A DNA stretch of 64,000 nucleotides from Prevotella melaninogenica. Its GTDB lineage: Bacteria; Bacteroidota; Bacteroidia; Bacteroidales; Bacteroidaceae. The DNA is taken from the NCBI RefSeq assembly GCF_013267595.1, contig NZ_CP054011.1:1316147-1380146 (forward strand), read 5' to 3'. Shown here in pieces: positions 51,517-60,861 of the stretch. Under the pieces are notes generated by a model. The model was given only the letters and a program-made list of their open reading frames with translations, made no database searches and was not told the origin of the DNA. A program made the translations under genes and the position numbers. Each line of letters starts with the position of its first letter. Position 1 is the first letter of the stretch.

Positions 51517-52811
51517 TTAGCTATACTGTTCTTCGTTTTGAATGCATTCTCCGTAAGAATGGCATTCAGACAGAGAGCGAGAACTCCTGTGTTATATTTG
51601 ACGATACAACCTTGGAAAAGACTGGTAGGAAGTTTGAGCATATTACCAAGGTTTTCGACCATGTACGAATGAACTATGTCTTAGGCTACAAGCTTCTTTT
51701 GTGCCTGTTCTTCGATGGTAAGTCCTCTCTGCCGTTCGACTTCTCCATCCATGAGGAATTAGGAAAGAAAGGGGACGGCGGACTTGGCAAGAAGGCACTC
51801 CGCAGCAGATTCTCCAAGAGACGCATGAAAGAGAGCCCAGCGTATGAGCGGAATCAAGAATGCGGTATGAGCAAGATGGACTCCGCCATAAGGATGCTCC
51901 AGCGCATGTGGAAGAGAGGTATTCATCCCCATTATGCCTTGGCGGATAGTTGGTTTGCCTGTGAGAAGTTCATTGAGGAAATCAGGAGAGTAGGCAACGG
52001 AGCTATACACTACATTGGTCTTGCAAAGATGGGAAAGACAAAGTACTTTGTGGAGAATAAGCGACACAATGCTGCTGAGCTCGTAGCAATGTATGCAAGA
52101 CGTACCAAATGCTGCCGGAAGTACAAGTGTCAGTACATTGAGTTGAGGGGCTGTCTGGGGAATATACCAGTCAGGATATACCTGATTAAATATGGGCGTC
52201 GACAGACTTGGAACATCATGCTTAGTACGGATCTATCGATGAGCTTTGTGCGTGCCTTCGAGTTATACCAGATACGATGGAACATTGAAGTGGTCAACAA
52301 GGAGACAAAAGGACATCTCGGACTCGGCTCATACATGGGGAGAGACTTTGATGGTCAGATTGCTGATGCAACGCTCTGCTACATTACATATATCGTGATG
52401 TCGTTAGAAAAACGGATGTCAGAGTATGAGACCATGGGTGAATTGTTTGCTGACATGGAAGATGATGTCATGGCACTTACGTTATGGCATCGTGTGCTGA
52501 ATTGCATAGAGAGATTGCTTGCTGCTCTTTGTGACGTTCTTGGGTTCTCTGTTAGTGAGATAGGGCAGTTAATAGTCACCGACTCAGCAATGCGGAACAA
52601 CTTTGAGATTATGGTCCAAGCATTGGAAGACAGGCAACAAGAAAAGCTCACAACCGTAAACATATTTTAGACAAGTGTTAACGGCTCACGTTCATGGGTA
52701 TTCGCAAAGCAGTTTGGTTGAAATACCCATGAAATAGAGGGGTGGGAAACTTTAGTTTCTAATTAATCCAAGGCGTAAAATCTATTTTATTTTAGTATTA
52801 AAGTATACTTT

Positions 52812-55800
52812 TCATAATAAATTAATCTTGTTTAAAATCTCCTTAACCAATTCTTCAAATGGTTTTCCACTTTGGAATGCTCGCTTAGTGATATTGCTAC
52901 GGTATCCACCAATGCGCATTTTAAGTTCTGTTTTGTCATTTTCGGCTGCAATAATAGGAGTCATAATGTCGGACAATTCTTCACCAATTTTTAGATGAAC
53001 ACGAGTGTTGGCTATAATGTCTTGAATATGTTCCTTGACATAACCCTCGCCAGAATCTGGTGGCAGATTTATCTTTTCTCGGTCAGTCAAGTCAACACAA
53101 CAGAGTGCATAACAATCAGGATGTTCAGCTGCCATTTTTAACTGATTAGTACTCATGTGTGCATACTTGTCTACTTCAAAATTCCACTTAGCTTTGACCT
53201 CAATAAAATATATATTTTTCTCTTCGTTACCATGCTTAACTTTAACTATAATATCCTGACCATTTTGAATATCATCTACTGTCAAATTTTCATCAATTCT
53301 TTTTCTAGTCACAACGCTGACAAGCTGTTCCTCCAATGAAGAACGAATCTCATTCTCAATATACTTGCCAATTTGTAAACAAAAATTAAACTTTGATGTG
53401 CGTTCATCATCCAGTTCCTTCATACGTTCCATATTGTCAAGTAGTTCACTCATGCTAACTTTATCTTTCAGTGTTGCAAGGCGCTCAAGGTCGTTATCAC
53501 TTAAATCCATCAAAGCAAAAAGGTGTTCTTGTGATTCACCACTCTTCATGCTAAACGTGTAGGTTGCCTTCTTTTCATTGATCTGACCAAACCACGATTC
53601 CCATTTCTTATCTCTATTGATTTTCAATATAATTTCTCTGACTACTTTTTGAAACTTACGCTCGTTTATGTTTTCTTGCCTCATATCTTCCACAAGTGCC
53701 TTCTCTATCTTATTGGCAATATCTTCTGGCTTATCCTCAAAAAGAGTTACAATAGACTCAAAGTTCGAATCAATCCAATCATTCTTCAAATCTTTATTAA
53801 AAATAGTCCTGTATATATCTACCAATTCCTCTGATCCGGCATTCTTTCTCAGGTCAGATATTAGGCACAATTCGTTATTTTGGTTAGGTAGAACACCATA
53901 ATCATTCAATTTCTTTTTGCGATCTTCATTCTTATTTGGTGCATATTCTGTAAGGAATTCTTGAAGCCATGACTTGTTATTTTTTACCCAAGTAGAATTC
54001 TTCTGGCTAATTATATTTAGGGTGTAATCAAGCAAGAAGTTCATCGCTGCTTTGTAGAATTCTTCTTCTTCCTCTTCTCGGAACTTATCCGTAAGTATCA
54101 TCGAGAAGGGTCTGTCATAGAATTGGCAAAGTATAGGCATCATACGTCCACGCTGATTATTGAAAGCTTCCTGATGACTTGCAGAGCAAAAATTTATTAA
54201 TGCCGTTAGTTCTTCACCTGTCAACACATGATTTTCAGTATTTAATGTTTGTTTACGTAGATTGCCAATATTTGCTGTAATATCTTTCTGTAAGTCTGCC
54301 CTTGAATACGGATTAACGTTTGTTATATCCAAAAAAGATTTATCATATATTTTCTTGGCTTCATCACCCATGACACCAGATACCAGATTATAGACTTCAT
54401 CAGACATGAATTCACCATGATATAGCATTTTTTTTATGCGCAATTCCCCCTTTCTATTAGGCAGCAAAGCATAGGCATCCATTACTGTCTCATTTTTGCT
54501 GTCTTTCATTAACTTCAAGAATTTATGGAGGTCCTGACCTTTAGTCTTAATTGTTTCACATACATCTTTAACTGTTATAAAGAACTCGTTGTCACGATTA
54601 CAGCCCCATCTATTTACAGTTTCTGACCATGCAATCAAATCTTCAGATGGCATCAGATATGAATTACCATCTGAATTCTTAGGTAGCAATGCGTAAGATG
54701 CCAAGGTTTGTTCATATTCTACTTTCTGCTCTTCTGTCAATCTTTCGAAAAAATCTGGATGAAGCAATTTGACCCGTGTATCACTGATGCAAACAAATTG
54801 CCCCCCTACAGGGATTGATTTCCAATAAGGTACTTGTGCAATCCATAACGCCTGCATGTCTTGATAGAATTTCTGTGTCTCTTCATCATCATTTGCTACA
54901 GGGAACGCTACTTTACACATACTTCTAGAAAGCATCTTTGCATTCTCTGGGTTACCGTAATAGTCGAAAATCATATTCATCATTTCAACTAAAACCTCAC
55001 GGTTTAGTCCACCTTTTTCTTGCTTTATTCCTGTAGAGCCAGGAAGCATGATATTGTTTCGCTTCTCAACTGGATAGAAGCGTTCTGAATGGAAAATAAA
55101 ATTTACTCCAAAATTCTCCGTCCCAAGAAGAGGGAACCAAAGGAAGAGACTTGGAATATTTTCTATACTACCACAAGATGAAGGAAATGGAGGGATAATA
55201 ATAATATCGCCCTTTTCAGAACGTAAACTTTTACAACAAAAAGAAGAAACTTGGCTGCTATCATTCAGGTATACAATATCAGTATGTTCTTTCCAAACCT
55301 TGTCCTTTAATAACTTAGGATTTGGATCGGTTTCCTTCGTATAGACATACCGTTTGTTGCTATGATAGTCAATCACTTCTACTTGGGTAATGTTACTGTT
55401 GATAACCATAACAAAAGGAAGCAGACTAATAGCATTTGATAGTTGAGCAGACACCTGCCCAATCTGTTTTCTAGTTAATTCATAACGAAAAGATGTTGTA
55501 TCATTTATGATTGAATTAAGTAGCTCTTGTTTACAAAAATCTTCAACTATATCTAACTGTTCTTTCATTTTATAAGGACCTTCAACAGTATCAACCATCG
55601 TTCTATCAAGATGAAAATTCTCAATTTGAAAATAGCCACTTATATCATCTTTACCTCTCTTTACGATATATGGTGCAGTGACATGCACAAGCCTGTTAAA
55701 AGCATGAGTAGTCATAAAGCCTGTACCATACTTACCTACTTGTTTTGCTCCCTTTCTGTCTTTAGAACTATCTTGTTTGACAAGTGCACGAAATGAAGTA

Positions 55801-56054
55801 TAGTCAAATGGCTTCCCATGATGAGAAAAAATAAGTTCAGATTCAGTTAACTCAATTTTTATTAAAACATCTGCATCTTCATTAAGTCTTTGGTCACGAG
55901 CATTCTGAATAAGTTCCCATAGAGCACGCTCACCACTATTCTCGTCCAGTTCTTCTAAACCTTGGATAATCTTGTTACAATAATTTTCATATTCAAGACG
56001 ATCCTTCTCATTTCTTTGCCAACGTTCTTCTGGCGATAGATTTTCTTCAATCAT
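52812..56054 (-). CDS. Large GHKL-ATPase/DUF3883-like protein, probable defence protein
   Basis: 1080 residues. N-terminal Hsp90/sacsin-like ATPase: ELIQNARDQ (N-box, about 46-54), HHGKPFD in place of DxGxG (about 75-81) and KYGTGFMTTHAFN (G2, about 105-118). A long middle region of helical repeats follows. Near residue 955 IYFIEVKAKW, preceded by a QDIIVKV strand and followed by LKMAAEHPDCYALC, is a restriction-like (E-x-K) nuclease core as in DUF3883. The domain pairing suggests a nucleotide-triggered nuclease, and such proteins are frequent in phage-defence islands. It stands alone between the IS pair and a DUF2238 gene. Role is inferred. Confidence 0.75.
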   Translation of the reverse strand: MIEENLSPEERWQRNEKDRLEYENYCNKIIQGLEELDENSGERALWELIQNARDQRLNEDADVLIKIELTESELIFSHHGKPFDYTSFRALVKQDSSKDRKGAKQVGKYGTGFMTTHAFNRLVHVTAPYIVKRGKDDISGYFQIENFHLDRTMVDTVEGPYKMKEQLDIVEDFCKQELLNSIINDTTSFRYELTRKQIGQVSAQLSNAISLLPFVMVINSNITQVEVIDYHSNKRYVYTKETDPNPKLLKDKVWKEHTDIVYLNDSSQVSSFCCKSLRSEKGDIIIIPPFPSSCGSIENIPSLFLWFPLLGTENFGVNFIFHSERFYPVEKRNNIMLPGSTGIKQEKGGLNREVLVEMMNMIFDYYGNPENAKMLSRSMCKVAFPVANDDEETQKFYQDMQALWIAQVPYWKSIPVGGQFVCISDTRVKLLHPDFFERLTEEQKVEYEQTLASYALLPKNSDGNSYLMPSEDLIAWSETVNRWGCNRDNEFFITVKDVCETIKTKGQDLHKFLKLMKDSKNETVMDAYALLPNRKGELRIKKMLYHGEFMSDEVYNLVSGVMGDEAKKIYDKSFLDITNVNPYSRADLQKDITANIGNLRKQTLNTENHVLTGEELTALINFCSASHQEAFNNQRGRMMPILCQFYDRPFSMILTDKFREEEEEEFYKAAMNFLLDYTLNIISQKNSTWVKNNKSWLQEFLTEYAPNKNEDRKKKLNDYGVLPNQNNELCLISDLRKNAGSEELVDIYRTIFNKDLKNDWIDSNFESIVTLFEDKPEDIANKIEKALVEDMRQENINERKFQKVVREIILKINRDKKWESWFGQINEKKATYTFSMKSGESQEHLFALMDLSDNDLERLATLKDKVSMSELLDNMERMKELDDERTSKFNFCLQIGKYIENEIRSSLEEQLVSVVTRKRIDENLTVDDIQNGQDIIVKVKHGNEEKNIYFIEVKAKWNFEVDKYAHMSTNQLKMAAEHPDCYALCCVDLTDREKINLPPDSGEGYVKEHIQDIIANTRVHLKIGEELSDIMTPIIAAENDKTELKMRIGGYRSNITKRAFQSGKPFEELVKEILNKINLL

Positions 56055-56358
56055 AATATGTATTTTAATCTGTAAGCCGTAGCATTACATATTTAATTTT
56101 ATTAGAATTTTATATTCTCAATAGGATTTGATAATTTGCTTTTAATAATTGAAAGTTCAAAGGTTTATAAATTTCTGTAGGCTTGGTGTTTAGCGACTTT
56201 CGTAACCCTTAGCTGTTGACATATATAGTATACAAATAATAATCGCTTAAATAACCAAATTACAAAAATACAAAAATATTCTGTTTAGCAGAAGATTTCT
56301 ACAAGTAATTTATGCCCATAAGCCTATGTAGCGATGTAACCTTTCATCTCAGTTTGTC
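56055..56358. other. Intergenic region without recognisable genes
   Basis: 304 bases of AT-rich DNA between the divergent start of the GHKL-ATPase gene and the end of the DUF2238 gene. No ORF, tRNA, repeat family member or clear TAnnTTTG promoter is seen. Confidence 0.5.
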
Positions 56359-56979
56359 CTATTTGCCCCTTCTAATAAGGCTACGAACCGCATATACCAT
56401 GAACATTCCAGTAGAGCCAACCAGTGCCAAAGCCATATCTTTCTGTGCATCCCACATATCACCTTGCTGGCCATTATAATAGTCAGCCTCCTCAGCAGTC
56501 ATGACTATCGTCAGTAACCATTCAAACAGTTCGTAAATTAAACTACCCGTTTGAATCATCATCCATGCCATCACAATAGCTACAAACGATTGCTGTTTTA
56601 CCCATTTCCTACAAAGATAGACGAAGTAAGGGAACAACAACGCACCAAAAGAGAAATGTACTAACCGATCATAATGATTGCGTGGGTCATGGAAAAAACC
56701 TTTTTCAACCAAACCTAACGATACAGCCCACTCTTTATAAGGCACGTATGAATAAATATAACGTGCGCCAATAACATGAAGCAACGTAAAACCAACGATA
56801 CCAATAAATGCCGACATTGGAAGTTGTTTTCTAAAGACATCCATCGTCAGCGGTATCAGCAACAGCACTGTACCGATATGCTGCAGCGTCTGTTCATTCG
56901 GATAGATTGGATGAATACAAGTAATGACCGTCACAATCACTACCAACAGAACAAGCATCAGTTTCGTTTTATCTATCAT
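56359..56979 (-). CDS. DUF2238 (YjdF-like) integral membrane protein
   Basis: 206 residues with about six hydrophobic segments. Signature text HVIGARYIYSYVPYKEW and RNHYDRLVHFSFGALLFPY is the family hallmark: histidines and aspartates facing each other across the membrane. YjdF proteins are of unknown function. The last segment ends MFMVYAVRSLIRRGK, a positive C-terminal anchor. It lies upstream of and on the opposite strand from the helicase gene, and shares no operon with it. Confidence 0.85.
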   Translation of the reverse strand: MIDKTKLMLVLLVVIVTVITCIHPIYPNEQTLQHIGTVLLLIPLTMDVFRKQLPMSAFIGIVGFTLLHVIGARYIYSYVPYKEWAVSLGLVEKGFFHDPRNHYDRLVHFSFGALLFPYFVYLCRKWVKQQSFVAIVMAWMMIQTGSLIYELFEWLLTIVMTAEEADYYNGQQGDMWDAQKDMALALVGSTGMFMVYAVRSLIRRGK

Positions 56980-57432
56980 TTTGCAATTTTATTCTATACA
57001 ATATCTGAAGGACAAAGATAATTCTTTTTTTTAAAACATAGCCATTTCTTGTACAAGCTTATGTCTTTCATCAGACACTTTCGCCTCTTTCCCGCCCTCT
57101 ACCGCTTCTCTTATCTCGTATTGTGTTCGTGAGAATAATTTCTTCTTATCGTAAAAGTAATTCCAAAATGATAGTAAAACCATACCTTACAGATATAAAG
57201 CATAAACAATTTTCTGCTCAGTCGTCTCTCTACCAGCCATAAGATTCTCCCCCTATGGTTCAAATCTTATTAGCAAACTCATCATACTATGGAATTGCCT
57301 AAACAAACTACAACTTAAAGAATCATCCCCCTCATACTCTACTCCTTTCCCGAAAAGAATTTAAACTGAAGATATTATTTTTGATTATAAACAAACAATT
57401 TTTCACATATAACACATATAGTTTAAGAAATA
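56980..57432. other. Intergenic region with a degenerate TTTTCATGAAAA box
   Basis: Contains GTTCGTGAGAATAATTTC and TTATCGTAAAAGTAATTCC (about 57125-57165), eroded members of the TTTTCATGAAAA family. Otherwise AT-rich. No gene is visible. The helicase start region carries AGAAATA before the ATG but no obvious -7 box. Confidence 0.5.
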
Positions 57433-60400
57433 ATGAGTAATTTTATAGCGTCAAATATCATCAAACAACAAGACATCTATATGGCACGCATATACGATAA
57501 TATAAAAACAAAATTTACAGAAGGGCTACAAGGTATCATTACCAATGTTGGAGTAAAACGAGTAGACTTCTGCGTAGGATACTTCAACCTACGCGGTTGG
57601 AATCTTGTCGTTGACCAAATGGATACACTTACAGGTGACTATGTTTATGAGAATGATAAACATACATTTCGTAAATGTAGGTTATTAATAGGTATGCATC
57701 GCCCAACAGAGGAATTAATACGTCAATTGTATACAGACCAACCTTTGCCAGATGCAAATTATGTCAGTCAATGTAAATTGGAAATTGCCCGTGATTTTAG
57801 ACGCCAATTACAATTAGGCTTCCCTACAAAACAGGATGAGTTTACACTTCGACGTCTTTCTGCACAAATGAAAGAGGAAAAAGTATGTGTTAAATTATAT
57901 CTACGCGAACCACTTCATGCAAAGCTATATCTTGCTTATCGCCCTGACGATAATTTTAACAAGATTCAAGCTATAATGGGTAGTAGTAACCTCACTTATT
58001 CAGGATTAACCAAACAAGGAGAGTTGAATGCTGAATTTGGAGATAGTGATAGTGCTGAAAAATTAGCATATTGGTTTGATGAACGTTGGGAAGATAAGTT
58101 TTGTCTCGACATAACTAAAGAGTTAATAGAAATTATTGATAATAGCTGGGCTGGTGATAAAGACATTTCACCTTACTACATCTATCTCAAAACAGCATAT
58201 CACTTAAGTGAAGAAGCACGTTCGGGAATTAAAGAGTTTACGATTCCTGCAGAATTTAAGAATTGCCTTTTTGACTTTCAACAGACAGCTGTTAAGATTG
58301 CAGCCCGCCATCTTAACAATGAGAAACGCGGTGGAGCAATGATAGGAGATGTCGTTGGATTAGGAAAAACCATAACAGCGTGTGCTATTGCAAAGATGTA
58401 TGAAAACACCTTTGGTAGTAATACGTTGATTATTTGTCCTGCCAACTTACAAGATATGTGGGAAAAATACCGCAAGCAATATGACATGAAGGCTGACATT
58501 ATGTCCATGGCAAAACCCATCGACGTTGATAATGCTCGCTATTACAAGCTTATTATTGTGGATGAAAGTCATAACCTACGTAACAGCCAAGGTGTACGCT
58601 ACCGTAATATAAAAGACCTCATTCAGAAACAAGATTGTAAGGTATTACTATTGACTGCAACTCCTTACAATAAACAATACAAAGACCTTAGCAGTCAGCT
58701 ACGCCTCTTTATCGATGACGATACAGACTTAGGCATTCGACCTGAAGCTTATATTCGCTCTATCGGGGGTGAGCGGAAATTTGCAGAAAAGCACGAAGAC
58801 TTTATTAGAAGTATCAAAGCGTTTGAACGTAGCGAATTTCAAGAAGATTGGCAAGAGCTGATGAAACTTTTTTTAATTCGCCGTACACGTACATTCATTA
58901 AAGAGAATTATGCTAAAACAGATTCTAAGAATGGACGGAAATATCTGGAATTCAAAGACGGACATAAGTCTTATTTCCCAGACCGTATTCCTAAGGCTAT
59001 CAAGTTTCAGACTACAGAAGGCGACCAATATAGTCGGCTCTATTCAGAGGAAATGGTATCTCTTATGGAATCACTAAAATTACCTCGTTATGGTCTGATA
59101 CATTATTTAGATGAAAAGAAAGCAGAAACAGCTTCTAAATATGAAGGCAACTTGATTGATAATCTTTCACGCGCAGGTGAACGAATGATGGGTTTCTGTA
59201 AGAGCACCTTCTTCAAACGTGTGGATAGCAGTGGTTATGCTTTCCTATTGACTCTGTATCGCCATATCCTACGCAATGCAGTGTATCTCTATGCCATTGA
59301 CAATAAACTAAAATTGCCTGTTAGTGACGAGAATACATTCCCTGAGGATTTTATTGAAGATGCCGATATCAACAAAATTACTGCCGATTCAGATGATAAT
59401 AAAGAGTTTCTTTCAAATAAAAGTCTTCTGACTATTCCTAAAAAAATGAAGGACTACATGGAAAGAGCTGAAACATATTACAATAGTCTGATAGGAAAGA
59501 ACAATGTACAATGGATTGACTCTAAATACTTCAAACGCACACTAAAACAAGGGTTAAAAAAGGACTGTGACCAACTCATTGCAATGATTAATCTATGTGA
59601 TGATTGGAATCCACAGACTGACCAGAAACTCAACGAATTAGAAAAGCTATTAAGTAATACTCACAAAGATGATAAAATAATCATATTCACTCAATACTCT
59701 GACACTGCTGTGTATGTGTACAAGCAGCTACAAAAGAGAGGAATCAAGTATATTGAGAAAGTAACCGGTGATACGAAGAATCCAACCGCTATTGTCGAAC
59801 GCTTTTCACCAATCAGTAACAGAGCAGATATAACAAAAGAGAACGAACTACGCATACTGATAGCAACTGACGTGTTGAGTGAAGGACAGAATCTCCAAGA
59901 TGCTCATATCATCATCAACTATGATTTACCATGGGCTATCATTCGACTCATCCAACGTGCAGGACGTGTTGACCGTATTGACCAGAGTTCTGAGCAAATC
60001 TATTGTTATTCTTTCTTCCCTGCCGACAAAGTAGAGGAAATTATTCGCTTACGCACACGCCTTAACGAACGAATTAACGAAAATGCAGGTATCGTAGGTA
60101 GTGACGAGGTCTTCTTTGAAGGCAACGAACAGAACCTACGTGATATGTATAATGAGAATAGTAGTAGCTTAGACGAAGATGAAGATGATATAGAGGTCGA
60201 CCTTGGCTCACAAGCTTATCAGATATGGAAAAATGCAACTGATGCCAACCCTGACTTAAAACGTATTATTCCAGCTATACCAAACATCGCTTATTCTACA
60301 AAGGCTGCAAATAATATAAACGAGGATGGTGTTATTACCTACGCCCGCACTTATAATGACTTTGACGTACTTACGTGGTATAATTCCAAAGGAGATATTG

Positions 60401-60858
60401 TTAGTCAGTCGCAAAAGCGTATCCTACAAACAATGGCATGCACCATTAAAGAGCCTTGTCTACCTGCACAGAATGTTCATCTGTCATTGGTTGAGAAAGC
60501 GGTAAAAAGTATTAAGAACGAGAACACTAATGTTGGAGGTATCCTTGGTAGTCGATTCAGCACTAAGCGTAAAATCTATGAGTTGCTAAATCACTATTAT
60601 GAGCAGCCTTTAAATCTTTTTAATACACAAGAGAAGAAAGATATATTAAAGTTTGCTATCGACCAAGTATACAACTACCCGTTATTGGAAAACTCTAAAT
60701 TCATCCTTGGTAGAATGATGCGTACAGGCAATACACATGACGATATTGTCGATACAGTCATTGAAATGTATGAGAATGCAAACCTTTGTCGTGTAGACGA
60801 AGATAAAATTAAACATAAAGATCCTGTTATCATCTGTTCCATGGGACTAAAATCCTAA
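57433..60858 (+). CDS. PLD-domain SNF2/DEAD-like helicase of a restriction-type system
   Basis: 1141 residues. N-terminal phospholipase D-like nuclease region: LHAKLYLAY (HxK, about 162) with GSSNLTYSG (about 182). Then an SF2 helicase of the SNF2 class: DVVGLGKTITA (Walker A, about 306), IIVDESHNLRN (about 376), LLTATPYNK (about 410), and C-terminal ATDVLSEGQNLQDA and RAGRVDRIDQ (about 845). It is followed four bases later by an Eco57I-like DNA methyltransferase. The pair resembles translocase-plus-methylase restriction systems (BREX, DISARM and type I-like), but I could not match it to a named one. A later in-frame ATG (57481) is possible. Confidence 0.88.
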   Translation: MSNFIASNIIKQQDIYMARIYDNIKTKFTEGLQGIITNVGVKRVDFCVGYFNLRGWNLVVDQMDTLTGDYVYENDKHTFRKCRLLIGMHRPTEELIRQLYTDQPLPDANYVSQCKLEIARDFRRQLQLGFPTKQDEFTLRRLSAQMKEEKVCVKLYLREPLHAKLYLAYRPDDNFNKIQAIMGSSNLTYSGLTKQGELNAEFGDSDSAEKLAYWFDERWEDKFCLDITKELIEIIDNSWAGDKDISPYYIYLKTAYHLSEEARSGIKEFTIPAEFKNCLFDFQQTAVKIAARHLNNEKRGGAMIGDVVGLGKTITACAIAKMYENTFGSNTLIICPANLQDMWEKYRKQYDMKADIMSMAKPIDVDNARYYKLIIVDESHNLRNSQGVRYRNIKDLIQKQDCKVLLLTATPYNKQYKDLSSQLRLFIDDDTDLGIRPEAYIRSIGGERKFAEKHEDFIRSIKAFERSEFQEDWQELMKLFLIRRTRTFIKENYAKTDSKNGRKYLEFKDGHKSYFPDRIPKAIKFQTTEGDQYSRLYSEEMVSLMESLKLPRYGLIHYLDEKKAETASKYEGNLIDNLSRAGERMMGFCKSTFFKRVDSSGYAFLLTLYRHILRNAVYLYAIDNKLKLPVSDENTFPEDFIEDADINKITADSDDNKEFLSNKSLLTIPKKMKDYMERAETYYNSLIGKNNVQWIDSKYFKRTLKQGLKKDCDQLIAMINLCDDWNPQTDQKLNELEKLLSNTHKDDKIIIFTQYSDTAVYVYKQLQKRGIKYIEKVTGDTKNPTAIVERFSPISNRADITKENELRILIATDVLSEGQNLQDAHIIINYDLPWAIIRLIQRAGRVDRIDQSSEQIYCYSFFPADKVEEIIRLRTRLNERINENAGIVGSDEVFFEGNEQNLRDMYNENSSSLDEDEDDIEVDLGSQAYQIWKNATDANPDLKRIIPAIPNIAYSTKAANNINEDGVITYARTYNDFDVLTWYNSKGDIVSQSQKRILQTMACTIKEPCLPAQNVHLSLVEKAVKSIKNENTNVGGILGSRFSTKRKIYELLNHYYEQPLNLFNTQEKKDILKFAIDQVYNYPLLENSKFILGRMMRTGNTHDDIVDTVIEMYENANLCRVDEDKIKHKDPVIICSMGLKS

Positions 60859-60861
60859 AAA

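Larger units (their letters stand above)
49105..52670 (+). pseudogene. IS4-type transposase, split by the IS1634-type insertion
   Basis: Two parts, 49105-49412 and 51521-52670, join in frame to give 485 residues when the inner IS and one copy of its target duplication are removed. The junction codon AGC (Ser) is restored and the text continues RRLLS-YTVLRFECILRKNG. DDE residues: Asp in CVIFDDTTLEKTG, Asp in YALADSWFACEK, Glu in the YREK signature YQIRWNIEVVNKETK. The N-terminal part alone would end shortly after the junction at 49467 in IS sequence. No active protein is expected in the present state. Confidence 0.9.
48992..52755 (+). mobile_element. IS4-type insertion sequence, interrupted by a second IS
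   Basis: The terminal inverted repeats CTAAAGTTTCCCACCC (48992-49007) and its complement GGGTGGGAAACTTTAG (52740-52755) bound the element. The 7-bp target duplication TTTCTAA is at 48985-48991 and 52756-52762. Without the inner IS the element is about 1656 bp and encodes one 485-residue transposase with the IS4 DDE and YREK residues. A TAACTTTG promoter lies at 49051-49058. The intact duplication shows a recent, simple insertion between fabI and the GHKL-ATPase gene. Confidence 0.92.

Noticed and set aside
51612..52670. A separate 352-residue transposase gene
   Set aside because: It is the 3' part of the IS4-type transposase cut by the inner IS; the upstream codons back to 51521 continue the same protein.
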